A DNA stretch of 49,237 nt from Thermosynechococcaceae cyanobacterium YX3bin19 (GCA_030447595.1 JAUJON010000007.1:1-49237); one strand, 5' to 3'; positions 37,463-46,777 are shown, counted from the stretch's first letter. The notes: generated from the sequence alone by a model not told the origin. Numbers and translations are program-made.

Positions 37463-38701
37463 TTAACTGGGGTCTAGCTCCGCCCATAAACTACTGAGGA
37501 TGACATTGGAAAATAGAAAGCCCTCCGGATCACTGAGGCGAATCCGCCCCTTAGACAGGTGAGGTGATGGCAGTTCTACCCAACCTAGCAACTTGTAAGA
37601 TGTTAAGCAGGCTAAAATTTGCTGCGCCACAGATTCACCAAACTGTTGTTCCAGGTCTTCTACCTTTAAACCCTCAGCGAGGCGCAAACCTAGCATTAAC
37701 GTTTCCAGCAGCACGTCAGTTTTTGTATTTTTTGGAGCACAAATTACCCCTCCGGAAGCGGCTAGGGATTCTACCCACTCAAAATACTCCTGGCGCTTGC
37801 GAGGCCGGGTAAAGCGCTGCTGCTGAGTGTAACTTGCGGCTCCCATGCCAAAACCGTAGTAAGGTTCATTTCTCCAGTACACCCGGTTGTGGCGGCACTG
37901 GTAGCCGGGACGTGCATAGTTAGACACTTCATAGTGCTCATACCCTGCTTCGGGCAGAACCTGTGCGGCTAGGCGGTACATTTGAGCGGTAGTATCCTCT
38001 GTGGGTAGAGGCTGATTGCCGGGTTGGTAGCGACGACCAAAGGCAGTAACCGATTCAATCGTCAGATCATACGTTGAGAGATGACTGGGTGCCAGCGCCA
38101 CAGCTGCTTCCAGAGAGGTCTGCCACTGCTCAAGGGTTTGATGGGGCAAACCAGAGATTAAATCCAAACCAAAATTCGTCAATTCAGCTTGGTCAATTAA
38201 CTCTACTGCTAGATAGATTTCGTCAACGGTATGCGATCGCCCGCAGAGTTCCAGGAGGTGGGGCTGGAAGGACTGGACACCCAGACTCACCCGATTGACT
38301 CCAGCAGCTCGGTAGCCCTGAAGCTGCTCTAGAGTAAACGTCCCTGGATCAATTTCCATAGACACTTCAGCTCCAGCTTTTATCCCAAAGTGCTGGTCCA
38401 AACTATTAAGGACCTGTTCCAATTGGGCTACAGAGAGTAATGAAGGCGTGCCGCCACCAAAGAAGACAGTGGTGAGGGGCTGCTGGAACTTAGCTGTAAT
38501 CGCGACCTCACGGCAGAGAACGTCTACGTACTGAGCGATCGCCCCCGAGACTTCCCCCCGCAACTTGTCCCCCACGATCGCTACAGGGAAGTCGCAGTAA
38601 TAACAACGCCTACGGCAGAAAGGAATATGAACGTAAGCAGAACCAGGAATTGCAGAAAAGACTAGTTCGCTAGCCTTGCGAACTGACTGCTGATGGGGCA
38701 T
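37463..38701 (-). CDS. hemW: Radical SAM heme chaperone HemW (HemN-like)
   Basis: This 412-residue protein has the radical SAM motif C29-x3-C33-x2-C36 in HIPFCRRRCYYCDFPV, followed by FFGGGTPSLL, EIDPGTF and VSLGVQSFQPHLLELCGRSH. FGLDLISGLPHQTLEQW and the C-terminal HemN-type domain are present. It lacks the N-terminal extension and extra cysteine of true oxygen-independent coproporphyrinogen oxidase HemN, so it is better called HemW, a protein that binds and delivers haem. Length is slightly above the family norm, with an about 20-residue N-terminal lead that might not be translated. The frame is intact. Confidence 0.9.
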   Translation of the reverse strand: MPHQQSVRKASELVFSAIPGSAYVHIPFCRRRCYYCDFPVAIVGDKLRGEVSGAIAQYVDVLCREVAITAKFQQPLTTVFFGGGTPSLLSVAQLEQVLNSLDQHFGIKAGAEVSMEIDPGTFTLEQLQGYRAAGVNRVSLGVQSFQPHLLELCGRSHTVDEIYLAVELIDQAELTNFGLDLISGLPHQTLEQWQTSLEAAVALAPSHLSTYDLTIESVTAFGRRYQPGNQPLPTEDTTAQMYRLAAQVLPEAGYEHYEVSNYARPGYQCRHNRVYWRNEPYYGFGMGAASYTQQQRFTRPRKRQEYFEWVESLAASGGVICAPKNTKTDVLLETLMLGLRLAEGLKVEDLEQQFGESVAQQILACLTSYKLLGWVELPSPHLSKGRIRLSDPEGFLFSNVILSSLWAELDPS

Positions 38702-38921
38702 TCAACACCAAGTCCTGCGTTGTAGAATTAGGGTGTTCTCAGTTTAACAATTGACTATAATCCTTGAGAAATAGTTGGTAGTAGGCATAAAATTTGCTCA
38801 AAATATTAAGAACTGTAAATATTATAATGAGTGAAGAACTAAGTCTCAAACTGTTTAGACTGTTTCCCAACTGTCCTCAATTCCTAGTTGGAATTAAACC
38901 TATACACAGTGGGCTGAAAGT

Positions 38922-40045
38922 ATGCTTGACGCCATTATTATTTCATTATTCTTGATTGCAGGGGCAAGCTTTGGCTTTCATGGTGTTGAGTTACTGCCGA
39001 CCAATGTTCTCAAGCAGGTGGACAACCTTGACGGTTTACGTTGGGTCACGACCTGCTTCGGAGGCTTGATTGGCATCCCCTTCGGTGTAACCGCTCAAAC
39101 TGGTTATCGACGCTTAGAAGCACGAATTCACACAATGCCGACAGATCTTCTCCTCAGCCGAGCTGTAGGTCTGGTAATCGGTTTACTGGTTGCTAATTTA
39201 TTATTAGCGCCAATTTTTCTGTTGCCGATTCCACAAGAGCTGAGCTTTATTAAGCCACTAGCTGCGATTCTGGGGAGCGTAATTTTTGCCTATTCCGGCG
39301 TTAACTTGGCAGATACCCACGGGCGGGCTCTCCTACGACTGATCAATCCTCACAGCGTTGAAACGATGTTAATCGCTGAAGGAACACTAAAACGTGCTTC
39401 TGCAAAAATTCTTGATACGAGCTGTATTATTGATGGCCGCATTGAAGAACTCCTTAGTACTGGGTTTATCGAAGGTCAGATTCTAGTGCCTCAATTCGTC
39501 CTACAAGAGCTACAAACCGTTGCCGATGCTGCTAATGATCAAAAGCGCATGCGAGGTCGGCGCGGGCTGGACATCTTGAACCGGCTCAAGGAAGCCTACC
39601 CAGAACGGATTGTCATTTGTCCAGACGATTATGAAGAGAGTGGAACAGTAGATGCCAAATTAGTGCGATTGGCTCAGGATATCAACGGTACTCTTCTGAC
39701 GACTGACTACAACTTAAATAAGGTTGCTAGTTTTCAGAAGGTCCGGTCTTGAATGTGAACGACCTTGCCAAAACTCTTCGCCCCATTTACCTACCTGGTG
39801 ACAACATTGAAATTAAGATTGTCCGAGAAGGTAAGGAACCTGCTCAGGGGGTTGGTTACCTAGAAGACGGCACCATGGTAGTGGTTGAAGAAGCACGGAA
39901 CAATGTGGGTGACGAACTATCAGTCGTTGTCACCAGTGCTCTACAAACCTCTGCAGGTCGAATGATTTTGCTCGGCCCAAAGCTTCAGCAGTGGCATAGG
40001 CACGAAAAAAACTTCATTGAAAGTTCACGTGTTGTGGCACACTAG
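38922..40045 (+). CDS. PIN/TRAM domain membrane protein, one frameshift
   Basis: This protein has four N-terminal membrane segments (LDAIIISLFLIAGASFGFH; WVTTCFGGLIGIPFGVTA; AVGLVIGLLVANLLLAPIFL; FIKPLAAILGSVIFAYSGV). A PIN ribonuclease-like domain starts at LDTSCIIDGRIEELL and includes acidic residues in VPQFVLQELQ, VDAKLVRLAQ and LLTTDYNLNK. Then the frame ends (VRS, stop), and a second frame continues LNVNDLAKTLRPIYLPGD and a TRAM domain (EGKEPAQGVGYLEDGTMVVV). One missing C at 39743-39744 explains it: KVPVLNVNDL is expected. Repaired length is about 374 residues, as in cyanobacterial and Gram-positive YacL-like proteins. It is thought to be an RNA-binding or RNA-cleaving membrane protein. 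The start is ATG 38922. Confidence 0.9.
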
Positions 40046-40103
40046 AGTTGCGCTGAACCCTTGAATAATGATGAAATTAGATAGGCTGTAGGCACAAACG
40101 AAT

Positions 40104-40493
40104 GGGGACGTGGCGGAATGGTAGACGCTGCGGACTTAGACAACTGAGCCTTGACTGGAGTAATCTGTCAAGTGAATGCTCTCAAATTCAGGGAAACCTA
40201 AATCTAGGATTAGACAAGGCAATCCTGAGCCAAGCCGAGTGAGTTGTGAGTTTTGAATTTTGAGTTTATATCGACTCAAAACCTAAACATCCCCCAGGTG
40301 GGGACCCAACCTTAAAGCTATTCGGAAGGTGCAGAGACTCGACGGGAGCTACCCCAACGTGAAGGCGTGGGTAAAGGGAGAGTCCAACTCTTAAAACCTC
40401 TGGAATCTAGCTCCAGGGTAGTTGCGAAAGCAGCGGGAGAGTGAAAATCCGTTGACTGATAAAGTCGTGAGGGTTCAAGTCCCTCCGTCCCCA
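40104..40493 (+). tRNA. trnL-UAA: tRNA-Leu(UAA), interrupted by a group I intron
   Basis: The 5' exon 40104-40137 begins GGGGACGTGGCGGAAT and ends at U34 of the anticodon. The 3' exon 40444-40493 begins AAAATCCG, carries a long variable arm, the T arm GAGGGTTCAAGTCCCTC and CGTCCCCA. The acceptor stem GGGGACG/CGTCCCC (40104-40110 with 40486-40492) pairs perfectly. The anticodon loop after splicing is CUUAAAA, anticodon UAA. 3' CCA is not encoded. The D-loop is one base shorter than I expect from cyanobacterial and plastid homologues (AATGG rather than AATTGG), which may be natural or an indel. Confidence 0.96.
40138..40443 (+). ncRNA. Self-splicing group I intron in tRNA-Leu(UAA)
   Basis: A 306-base intron lies after anticodon position 34 and ends in the conserved terminal G. 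Core elements are clear: TTCAGGGAAACCTAAATC (P/Q region and P3-P4), AATCCTGAGCCAAGCC (P5-P6 side), AAGGTGCAGAGACTCGACGG (R region, P7) and AAGGGAGAGTCCAACTCT (S region). This is the subgroup IC3 intron shared by cyanobacteria and plastids. The P6b arm contains three near-identical heptads at 40244-40264 (TTGTGAG, TTTTGAA, TTTTGAG) whose complement CTCAAAA lies at 40275-40281. There is no homing endonuclease ORF. Confidence 0.95.
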
Positions 40494-40526
40494 TATACGA
40501 TTACCCAAAAAGATACTCTCCGAGAC

Positions 40527-41690
40527 CTAGCGGTAGAATGAGTCCTTTAAAGTCTTTAACCGCAGTCGGGACTGAGACTGCTGCAAAACTTTGTCATAAA
40601 GCTGTTCCAAAGCTGTAATATTGCGGCTAAGACTATAGCGCTCTAGCGCTCGCTGCCGCGCTTTTTGTCCCAAGAGTTGAATGAGTTCCGGTTGGTCATG
40701 GAACAATGGCAGAAGCGTCCGCAGTTGACTGCTAACTCGCTGGGTATGCAGGATCACACCAGCACCACCTTCTAGAACTTCACCATCTGCCCCAGTATCG
40801 GTTGCCAGGCATGCCAGCCCACATGCCATTGCTTCTAGGAGTGAAAGGGATAGCCCCTCAACAAAGGAAGGTAAGATAAAGACATCCGAGCCTCGAAAAA
40901 TTTCGATTCGTCTTTGTTCGCTAACCACTGACCCTAGCCAAACAATGCTGTTCTCGGAGCCATAGTAGGGCATTAAAGAAGCGGTTAAGGGACCATCGCC
41001 GACAATAACTAGTTTAGTTTTCGGTCCCATTTTTGCCTGGCACCAAGCCCGTAACAGCGACTCAACATTTTTTTCCGGCGCAATTCGACCTTGGTAGACG
41101 AAGATGCGTTCGGCGTTTAGCTCCGCCTTGAAATTGGAAGGTCCCGGCGTGTACTTTTCAACATCGACTCCATTGGGAATAATTACCAGCTGTTCTTCGG
41201 GGACGCCTAAACGGCCTAGTAACTCCCGTTGAGTTTGAGAAAACACAACCACATAGTCATAGTTTCCTAAAAAGGGAGCATAGAGCTGGTACATCAAGTG
41301 GTGGGGTCCCTTACGGCGGTTCTTCGGACCGAAGGCGGGATGAAAAGTGGCAACAAGGGGTAAATTGAGTTCTTGACAAATTTCTGGTAGCAGGAAATCT
41401 AAGGGGGATAGGGTGAGTGAGGCGTGCACCAAATCCGGCTTCAATTCACGCAGGGACTGAAATAGAACTTTGTTTGACCGCAGTGTTGGAATTGTATAAA
41501 TCTGAGATTTATAGATAAATGGTAGTGAAACCTCTTGCCAGTCAGAGGAGTTTTCACTCACCGAGTTTTCCTGAGCGAAATGTAGAAAGCTGACCTGGTG
41601 ACCCCGGTCTAGAAGTGCGTTGGTGATTTCACGGCTATAAGTAACGTTGCCACAAAAGGGTGTTTTTTTTCCGAGCCAGGCAATGTGCAT
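40527..41690 (-). CDS. Glycosyltransferase family 4, resembling cyanobacterial DgdA
   Basis: A 387-residue GT-B fold glycosyltransferase. The N-terminal MHIAWLGKKTPFCGNVTYSR, LVHASLTLSPLDFLLPEICQ and FSQTQRELLGRLGVPEEQLV lead to the GT4 core: IPNGVDVEKYTPGPS, FVYQGRIAPEKNVESLL, KLVIVGDGPL and the EX7E region VEGLSLSLLEAMACGLACLA. The opening and the donor site closely resemble, from memory, the cyanobacterial digalactosyldiacylglycerol synthase DgdA (Synechocystis slr1508 type), which adds galactose to MGDG in thylakoid lipid synthesis. That identity is probable, not certain. It is the last gene of the deoC-recO-MFS-GT4 run and starts 6 bp after the MFS stop. Confidence 0.82.
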   Translation of the reverse strand: MHIAWLGKKTPFCGNVTYSREITNALLDRGHQVSFLHFAQENSVSENSSDWQEVSLPFIYKSQIYTIPTLRSNKVLFQSLRELKPDLVHASLTLSPLDFLLPEICQELNLPLVATFHPAFGPKNRRKGPHHLMYQLYAPFLGNYDYVVVFSQTQRELLGRLGVPEEQLVIIPNGVDVEKYTPGPSNFKAELNAERIFVYQGRIAPEKNVESLLRAWCQAKMGPKTKLVIVGDGPLTASLMPYYGSENSIVWLGSVVSEQRRIEIFRGSDVFILPSFVEGLSLSLLEAMACGLACLATDTGADGEVLEGGAGVILHTQRVSSQLRTLLPLFHDQPELIQLLGQKARQRALERYSLSRNITALEQLYDKVLQQSQSRLRLKTLKDSFYR

Positions 41691-41696
41691 TAAGCG

Positions 41697-43235
41697 CTAC
41701 TGAGGGGTTAAAAAATTGATGTCATCAGTTTCTGATGAACCTGTACCGGAAATATACCAGGTAAAGAGGCCCCCTGTAACAACTATCACCGCTAAACCTA
41801 GGAATACGATTTGTAATCCTAAAAAAGTTTCAGCGACACCAGCTAGGGCTAAAGGTAAAGTTAGAGCAATGTTGACCGCGTTATTTTGTAAGCCAAAAAT
41901 CTTTCCGCGGATTTCTTCCGGCGTTCTCTCTTGCAGGGTGGTTTGCATTGGCACACCGACCAAGGCTCCAAATGCGCCCACGCAGCCCAAGAGAATTAAG
42001 GTCGGCCACAGTTGTTGGTTAAACAAAGACAAGCCAGCAAGAGAAGTTGCAACGCCAATTGAACCGTAAAGGCTGAGCTGCCGGTGGGAGAGGTATTGGC
42101 TGAGTTGGCCTACAGCTATAGCCCCAAAGCCTGTGCCAACTCCGCCAGCCGCTAACAAAAAGCCAAACTGAGATGCTTTAATTTCAGGCATAATCTCTGC
42201 TTGGCGCACTACTAAAACAGCAAGGGCAGCAAACACAGAAAACAAAATGACGAGTTGAATTAAAGCGCTGCGAACCTCGTTTTGTCGCTTCAAATATTGC
42301 AGACCATCTCGAATATCCTGCCAGACCTGAGGAGAACTGCCATCTAAGTTATTGACCTTTTCTCCAGTTTTCAATAACAACAATAGGAGTCCGGCGATCG
42401 CATAACTGCCGCCTACAACTAGCTCTTTTCCCCAGTCAAGGCTGCCCCACAGTTGAGCGGACAAGCTGTCGGCGATTGCTAGTAGGGGTTCCCCAACGGC
42501 GAAGCCCACAATCACAGAGAGCATCATGGTCAGTGTGTAGAGGGAGTTCGCCGATAATAAATAGTGACGCTCGATAATTAGCGGGATAACGGCCTGCTCT
42601 GCCGGAGCAAAAAACTGGGTCAGGGTAGACACTAAAAAGGTCACTCCCAGGAGGACATAAAAGCCAAATGGAATACCCCTGAAAGCTCCCCAATCCTGGA
42701 ACATCCACAGTAGCGGAGGTATCGCCAATACCAGCCCTCCCCGCAGGAGATTTGTGATCACTAGAACTTGCTTCTTAGACCAGCGATCAACGAAGACACC
42801 CGCAAGGGAGCCAAACAGAACTGCAGGAATGGTGAAAGCAACCATGATTGATGATACCCACCCGCTCACGGTCTGATCAGCAGTTTGAAACCGGGTGGTA
42901 ATGAGGGCAATCATTAAAACCAAGTAAACTTTATCTGCTAGCTGGGAAAATACTTGACCACTCCAAAGCGTTAAAAAATCACGGTTCTTTAACACCGCTA
43001 GAAACTTCTGGTTCGGGTCCTGCTGCAGGTTATTCGAGTCTGAATCCCGATTACTAGTCGATTCGTTTGAGACATTCCTTGGCCCTGCTGGAAGCAATGG
43101 GTCATTATGAATCGGAGCGTTGCTAATGTCCGGCGGAGGTTGGTTGAGCGGTGAAGTTTGATTAAACTTTGGTTTGCTAAAATGGCTAGTCGCCGGATTT
43201 AAGCTTTCTGAATCAGAATCGGACAATCGCATCAT
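41697..43235 (-). CDS. MFS transporter with polar N-terminal extension
   Basis: A 512-residue membrane protein with about twelve segments after a 75-residue polar, Ser/Asn/Pro-rich N-terminus (ATSHFSKPKFNQTSPLNQPP). The MFS loop 2-3 motif appears as GSLAGVFVDRWSKKQVLVI, a recognisable variant of G-x-x-x-D-R. The second half has a matching VGQLSQYLSHRQLSLYGSIG and VGVPMQTTLQERTPEEIRGK. It resembles the macrolide-efflux/lysophospholipid-transporter-like MFS group. With a lipid glycosyltransferase directly downstream, a role in lipid handling is an attractive but unproven idea. It starts 16 bp after recO ends. Confidence 0.85.
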   Translation of the reverse strand: MMRLSDSDSESLNPATSHFSKPKFNQTSPLNQPPPDISNAPIHNDPLLPAGPRNVSNESTSNRDSDSNNLQQDPNQKFLAVLKNRDFLTLWSGQVFSQLADKVYLVLMIALITTRFQTADQTVSGWVSSIMVAFTIPAVLFGSLAGVFVDRWSKKQVLVITNLLRGGLVLAIPPLLWMFQDWGAFRGIPFGFYVLLGVTFLVSTLTQFFAPAEQAVIPLIIERHYLLSANSLYTLTMMLSVIVGFAVGEPLLAIADSLSAQLWGSLDWGKELVVGGSYAIAGLLLLLLKTGEKVNNLDGSSPQVWQDIRDGLQYLKRQNEVRSALIQLVILFSVFAALAVLVVRQAEIMPEIKASQFGFLLAAGGVGTGFGAIAVGQLSQYLSHRQLSLYGSIGVATSLAGLSLFNQQLWPTLILLGCVGAFGALVGVPMQTTLQERTPEEIRGKIFGLQNNAVNIALTLPLALAGVAETFLGLQIVFLGLAVIVVTGGLFTWYISGTGSSETDDINFLTPQ

Positions 43236-43251
43236 GAATCACTAAAGCAAC

Positions 43252-44178
43252 TTAGGAGGCACTGGGTGAGGAGAGAAAGCAAGCATCGACTAAGGTAGCA
43301 GAGCGGATAGGCCGGTCAAAATGATACTGAGCATAGTGACGCAAAGCATGCTCTACTGAAAGCCAAGCCGATGGAGAAGTGGACAGGCTAGTGCCGTCAA
43401 TAAGCCTATTTTGGTAAACATCTAGTAAAGTACCTTGTGTGCCGCTGGCCTGAGCTAGTTTCTGAAGTAAGCCAAGTGCTACTGCATTCAACTGGAGGCT
43501 TGACCTACTGATCGCGGACTTTCTTTGGCCAGGGGTGTTCAAATAACTAGCCGCCATTTCTCTAACCTGAGTACTAGGTTTAGCCTCCGCCCAGTGAGCT
43601 GTTTCAGGAACAGAGGTGGCCTTAGTAACAACTCCACCGGCTGCGGCACAAAACTCAACTCGCCATTCTGGGTTAGCGAAGTTAGGAACCACGGGAACCT
43701 GAGTAACACAACAGGTCTGCACCTGAGGGCTGATCCCGGCCCAGGTTAGTAAGTGAAAGATTGCTTGAGTTAAGTAAGCAAGAACGGCTGAAGATGGTGC
43801 TTGCTCTAAGTGGGTTAAATGTTCACATAATAACCAGAGGAGTTCCGTCTGGGGTTGGTCGCTCAGGGCTTGGCAAAGAACGATTTCAGCCAGGTACTGG
43901 CTAGCTGTCAGCTTGGCTAGGTCCTGACACAATCCAGGGTAGGACTCTAATGTTTCAGCCTGGGAAACTTTATCTAGAGATCGCCCTTTAGTCAGCAATA
44001 ACTCATTGACCACAAACAGCCCACTGCGTCCGCCAATCTTAGAGTTGGGCTTACGCGCTCCAGGAGCAACAACCCGAATCAGTCCCAGCTCTGCTGTCAA
44101 AACTGTGAGCAGCCGGTCTGATTCACCCAGCGGCATACTCTTAAGATTAATACCCGTTGCTTTGTAGGTTCGACTCAT
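43252..44178 (-). CDS. recO: DNA repair protein RecO
   Basis: This 308-residue recombination mediator loads RecA onto gaps with RecR. The OB-fold N-terminus reads TYKATGINLKSMPLGESDRL and LTVLTAELGLIRVVAPGARK, followed by RSLDKVSQAETLESYPGLCQ and the helical domain SQYLAEIVLCQAL. The zinc-binding region of some RecO proteins is reduced to scattered cysteines (TCCVTQVPVVPNFANPEWRV). Length is at the long end for the family, usual for cyanobacterial RecO. It lies 47 bp downstream of deoC and 16 bp before the MFS gene, so it is probably part of one operon. Confidence 0.93.
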   Translation of the reverse strand: MSRTYKATGINLKSMPLGESDRLLTVLTAELGLIRVVAPGARKPNSKIGGRSGLFVVNELLLTKGRSLDKVSQAETLESYPGLCQDLAKLTASQYLAEIVLCQALSDQPQTELLWLLCEHLTHLEQAPSSAVLAYLTQAIFHLLTWAGISPQVQTCCVTQVPVVPNFANPEWRVEFCAAAGGVVTKATSVPETAHWAEAKPSTQVREMAASYLNTPGQRKSAISRSSLQLNAVALGLLQKLAQASGTQGTLLDVYQNRLIDGTSLSTSPSAWLSVEHALRHYAQYHFDRPIRSATLVDACFLSSPSAS

Positions 44179-44225
44179 GCTCGAGGCGTTTTTGTGCTAT
44201 GGCAACCGAACTAGTTCAGAGCTAC

Positions 44226-44909
44226 CTATTCAATCACCTCTTCTAGGGTATCGCGCTGGCGAATTAAATCCACACCTCGAGAAGTCCCAACTCGGGTTGC
44301 GCCGGCCGTGATTAAGTCTAAAGCCTGGTTGACTGTCCGAATCCCTCCAGAGGCTTTGATACCGACGCGATCGCGTGTGGCTGCTTTTAAAAGCTGCACG
44401 TCCGCAACCGTTGCCCCACCGTGCCACCCCGTACTGGTTTTCAAAAAGGTGGCTCCAGCATCGGCACAAACTTCAGCTGCAATCTGCTTCTCTGGATCTG
44501 TGAGCAGCGTTGTCTCGAGAATCGCTTTGACGCTTTGGCCGGTTGTCTCACAGATTTGAGCAATTTCGCGATAGACCTCGTTGGTTTTCCCAGCTTTCAG
44601 CCAGCCTAAGTTGATCACAACGTCCAGCTCCGTTGCCCCACTTTCAGTTGCTGTTTGAGCTTCATACAGTTTTACAGCAGTTGTCGTAGCACCAGAGGGG
44701 AAACCAATTACTGTGCAAACTTGAGGCTGCTGTTGATAGAGGCGAGCAACAACCTGGCGTACATGAATTGGGTAGACGCAGACGGCTGCAAAGCGATAAC
44801 GAATGGCCTCGTCGCAAACCTGCTCGATGGCTTCCGGCAGGGCCAAGGGATTAAGCAAGGTATGGTCGATGAATGAAGCTAGATCAATGTCAGGATGTGC
44901 CACAGCCAC
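44226..44909 (-). CDS. deoC: Deoxyribose-phosphate aldolase
   Basis: This 227-residue enzyme cleaves 2-deoxyribose-5-phosphate to glyceraldehyde-3-phosphate and acetaldehyde. The TIM-barrel motifs are in order: [49 protein letters not shown], the Schiff-base Lys157 in [11 protein letters not shown] and the second Lys in [10 protein letters not shown]. Length is standard. A start a few codons in from the first ATG is possible but unneeded. It is first of the minus-strand series deoC-recO-MFS-GT4; the deoC-recO pairing recurs in cyanobacteria as I recall. Confidence 0.95.
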   Translation of the reverse strand: MAVAHPDIDLASFIDHTLLNPLALPEAIEQVCDEAIRYRFAAVCVYPIHVRQVVARLYQQQPQVCTVIGFPSGATTTAVKLYEAQTATESGATELDVVINLGWLKAGKTNEVYREIAQICETTGQSVKAILETTLLTDPEKQIAAEVCADAGATFLKTSTGWHGGATVADVQLLKAATRDRVGIKASGGIRTVNQALDLITAGATRVGTSRGVDLIRQRDTLEEVIE

Positions 44910-44952
44910 TCCCTATTCCCCTGTTGCCATAGGTTCTCGTAAAGTCTTGGCG

Positions 44953-45421
44953 TCAAGCAATCTCAGGTGAGATTTGATTCTTAGTTTTTTGAAGCTGCAA
45001 CTGAATTAAGCTGCGAATTTCCTGGCAGCCAATCTCTGTTCCTAACGCTAAATTGCCAGGGTGGTCGTAGAACACAAGATTATCTACCGAGCTTAAAGCC
45101 ATTGTCTGAAATAACAACTCAATGACCTTCACAGGAATTGCCATCAGTTGTGGGTCAAGTGAACCAGCTGCTGCTGCCAGAGCATCTTCTAGCCGCGAAA
45201 ACGCACAGATGCTCCTTTTTTCCAGATGTAAAGATCATTTTGATTGTTCAATGTTGTGACAACCCAGTTTTGCTCAACCGTTTGCCAAAGATAGTACTGG
45301 GTGTGTTTCAGCCGTTTTGGCAATTCGTTTCAAGACCGGAGAAACTAGCTGCACTGCTAGGGGTTTGGCCATCCTGAGGAGCTCCGTTAACTAGATCTTG
45401 AATTTGCTGCTCTAAATCCAT
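44953..45421 (-). pseudogene. Conserved cyanobacterial hypothetical protein, several frameshifts
   Basis: From ATG 45421 (a second ATG is at 45433) the frame reads MDLEQQIQDLVNGAPQDGQT. After a shift it gives LVSPVLKRIAKTAETHPVL, then in the third frame QYYLWQTVEQNWVVTTLNNQ and NDLYIWKKGASVRF. Next comes LEDALAAAAGSLDPQLMAIP, then VKVIELLFQTMALSSVDNLV and FYDHPGNLALGTEIGCQEIR, ending LQKTKNQISPEIA at 44953. The repaired product is about 155 residues. I recall cyanobacterial proteins of this pattern (QYYxxQTxxxNWVxTTL ... VDxxVFxxxPGNL), with no known function. At least three single-base indels are needed. The ordered, motif-like segments argue for a real gene damaged by read errors. Confidence 0.6.
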
Positions 45422-45433
45422 AGCTAAATCCAT

Positions 45434-45898
45434 CGTTGGAGAAACACCCTAAAATATTGAATTATAAATTAATGATAAATCATAATATTCAAGCTCCACT
45501 TGTCAGTAATTTAGCAAGTAGCTTTAAGCTCTCTATTTGCCCAAAAAGTCTAGGATGCCATTTGGGCAGCTTCTTTATTCCCTAAGCTTAATCAGCATAG
45601 ATCAATAAAGTTAGTCAAACTATCTAAGATATATTTTTGGAGTTCATACCTAACAGTGGCTAAAGTTGTTTTGTTAATTGAAATATTCTATACAATTATA
45701 TTTGTTAGACTTGAGGGTTCAGTAACTTACTTAAGCTTATTTAAGGTAACATCATAATCTCAACGCACTACTATAATGTATTTGATTGATTGATAGAGTA
45801 CTCCAGATCAATTAGTTGGATCTCCAAAAGTAAGTTGCAGCAGGATCTTTCTTGCTTAATTTGACAAACACATTAACACTTGAGGCATGATTAGGTGA
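45434..45898. other. AT-rich intergenic region
   Basis: About 465 bp, very AT-rich, with runs such as AATTATAAATTAATGATAAA. It separates two divergent damaged genes. I see no gene, tRNA or terminator; it probably contains both promoters. Confidence 0.45.
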
Positions 45899-46279
45899 AT
45901 GGATAAAAAGAGAAAATGAGCCACTTACTGGTGAGGCTTTATTGAACAAGGTTAAGGAACTAGGTAATCTCGGTCGGGAAAGAAAGCTAAGGCATGCGGG
46001 TACTACAGTATCAGCAAAGATGGCTCAGAGCGAGTTAGTATGATGAAGTTTCTTAAGGCACTACTGATGCAGAAGGGGATTGAATTAGACAGTAAAATAA
46101 AGGATGGAAATGGACGGGGCGGTAGAAGTGCTAGCTACCGGATTACGGTTCAGGCAAATGGGAACCTCCTCATTGGTTCTGCTTATACTAAACAAATGGA
46201 TCTCCATCCGGGAGATGAGTTTGAAATTTCCCTTGGCCGTAAGCATATTCACTTAAAGCAAGTTGATGCTGTGGTATAG
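45899..46279 (+). CDS. cyAbrB-family transcription regulator, two frameshifts
   Basis: A cyanobacterial AbrB-like regulator. The intact C-terminal part from ATG 46040 contains the AbrB fold: GRSASYRITVQANGNLLIGS, AYTKQMDLHPGDEFEISLGR and KHIHLKQVDA. Upstream, other frames give EPLTGEALLNKVKELGNLGR and CGYYSISKDGSERVSMMKFL, the expected N-terminal half. The likely start is ATG 45899 (MDKKR) with shifts in the A run near 45905-45917 and again near 45985. Repaired length is about 127 residues. cyAbrB proteins are nucleoid-like regulators of carbon and nitrogen genes in cyanobacteria. Treating 46040 as the start would give a truncated 79-residue protein and is less likely. Confidence 0.82.
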
Positions 46280-46777
46280 ATTGAAGCTTTGTTAAAGTCT
46301 GCTGGGTTTAGTATTCTGAGTCAGAGCAGAAATTACCAGTCCCGCTTAAAGGCATAGACATTGCAAGGTATCTTAGTCTGAGCCATGTTACCTAGATAGT
46401 AGTTAAATGAAAGATCTGAGTTGGTTCGATTTAACTTTAGGTGGGTCGCGATCTTAATTCTGCTTAGCAGTTTCTTCTTAATGTTTATCTCAGTGCGATC
46501 AAGGGGGCATGGTGAACAATAGAATTTATGTCAGAAGTACTGAATAATTTTATTCACCCTGGCCTCCAAGGTAGAAGTCACGATGGCTTTGCTGATAGCG
46601 TCAATATTGCAGGTCTTAAATTTAATTTGCTTCGTCAAGCAATAACAGAGTAGACTAAACTACAGGTCGGCTAAGACTATTCTATGGCTCATTCTTCCTA
46701 TCGCTCAAATGTCACCTGTCGGTTTGCCATCGCACGCAAGCAACAAAAATAGGAAGTAGGGTCAGTGGTTTAGTGAA
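46280..46777. other. Intergenic region with a possible short membrane peptide
   Basis: About 500 bp without a recognised gene. One plus-strand frame from a TTG near 46420 reads LVRFNFRWVAILILLSSFFL then MFISVRSRGHGEQ and stop near 46520: a basic N-terminus, one hydrophobic helix and a polar end. There is no convincing ribosome site. It could be a small membrane protein or chance. Confidence 0.3.
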
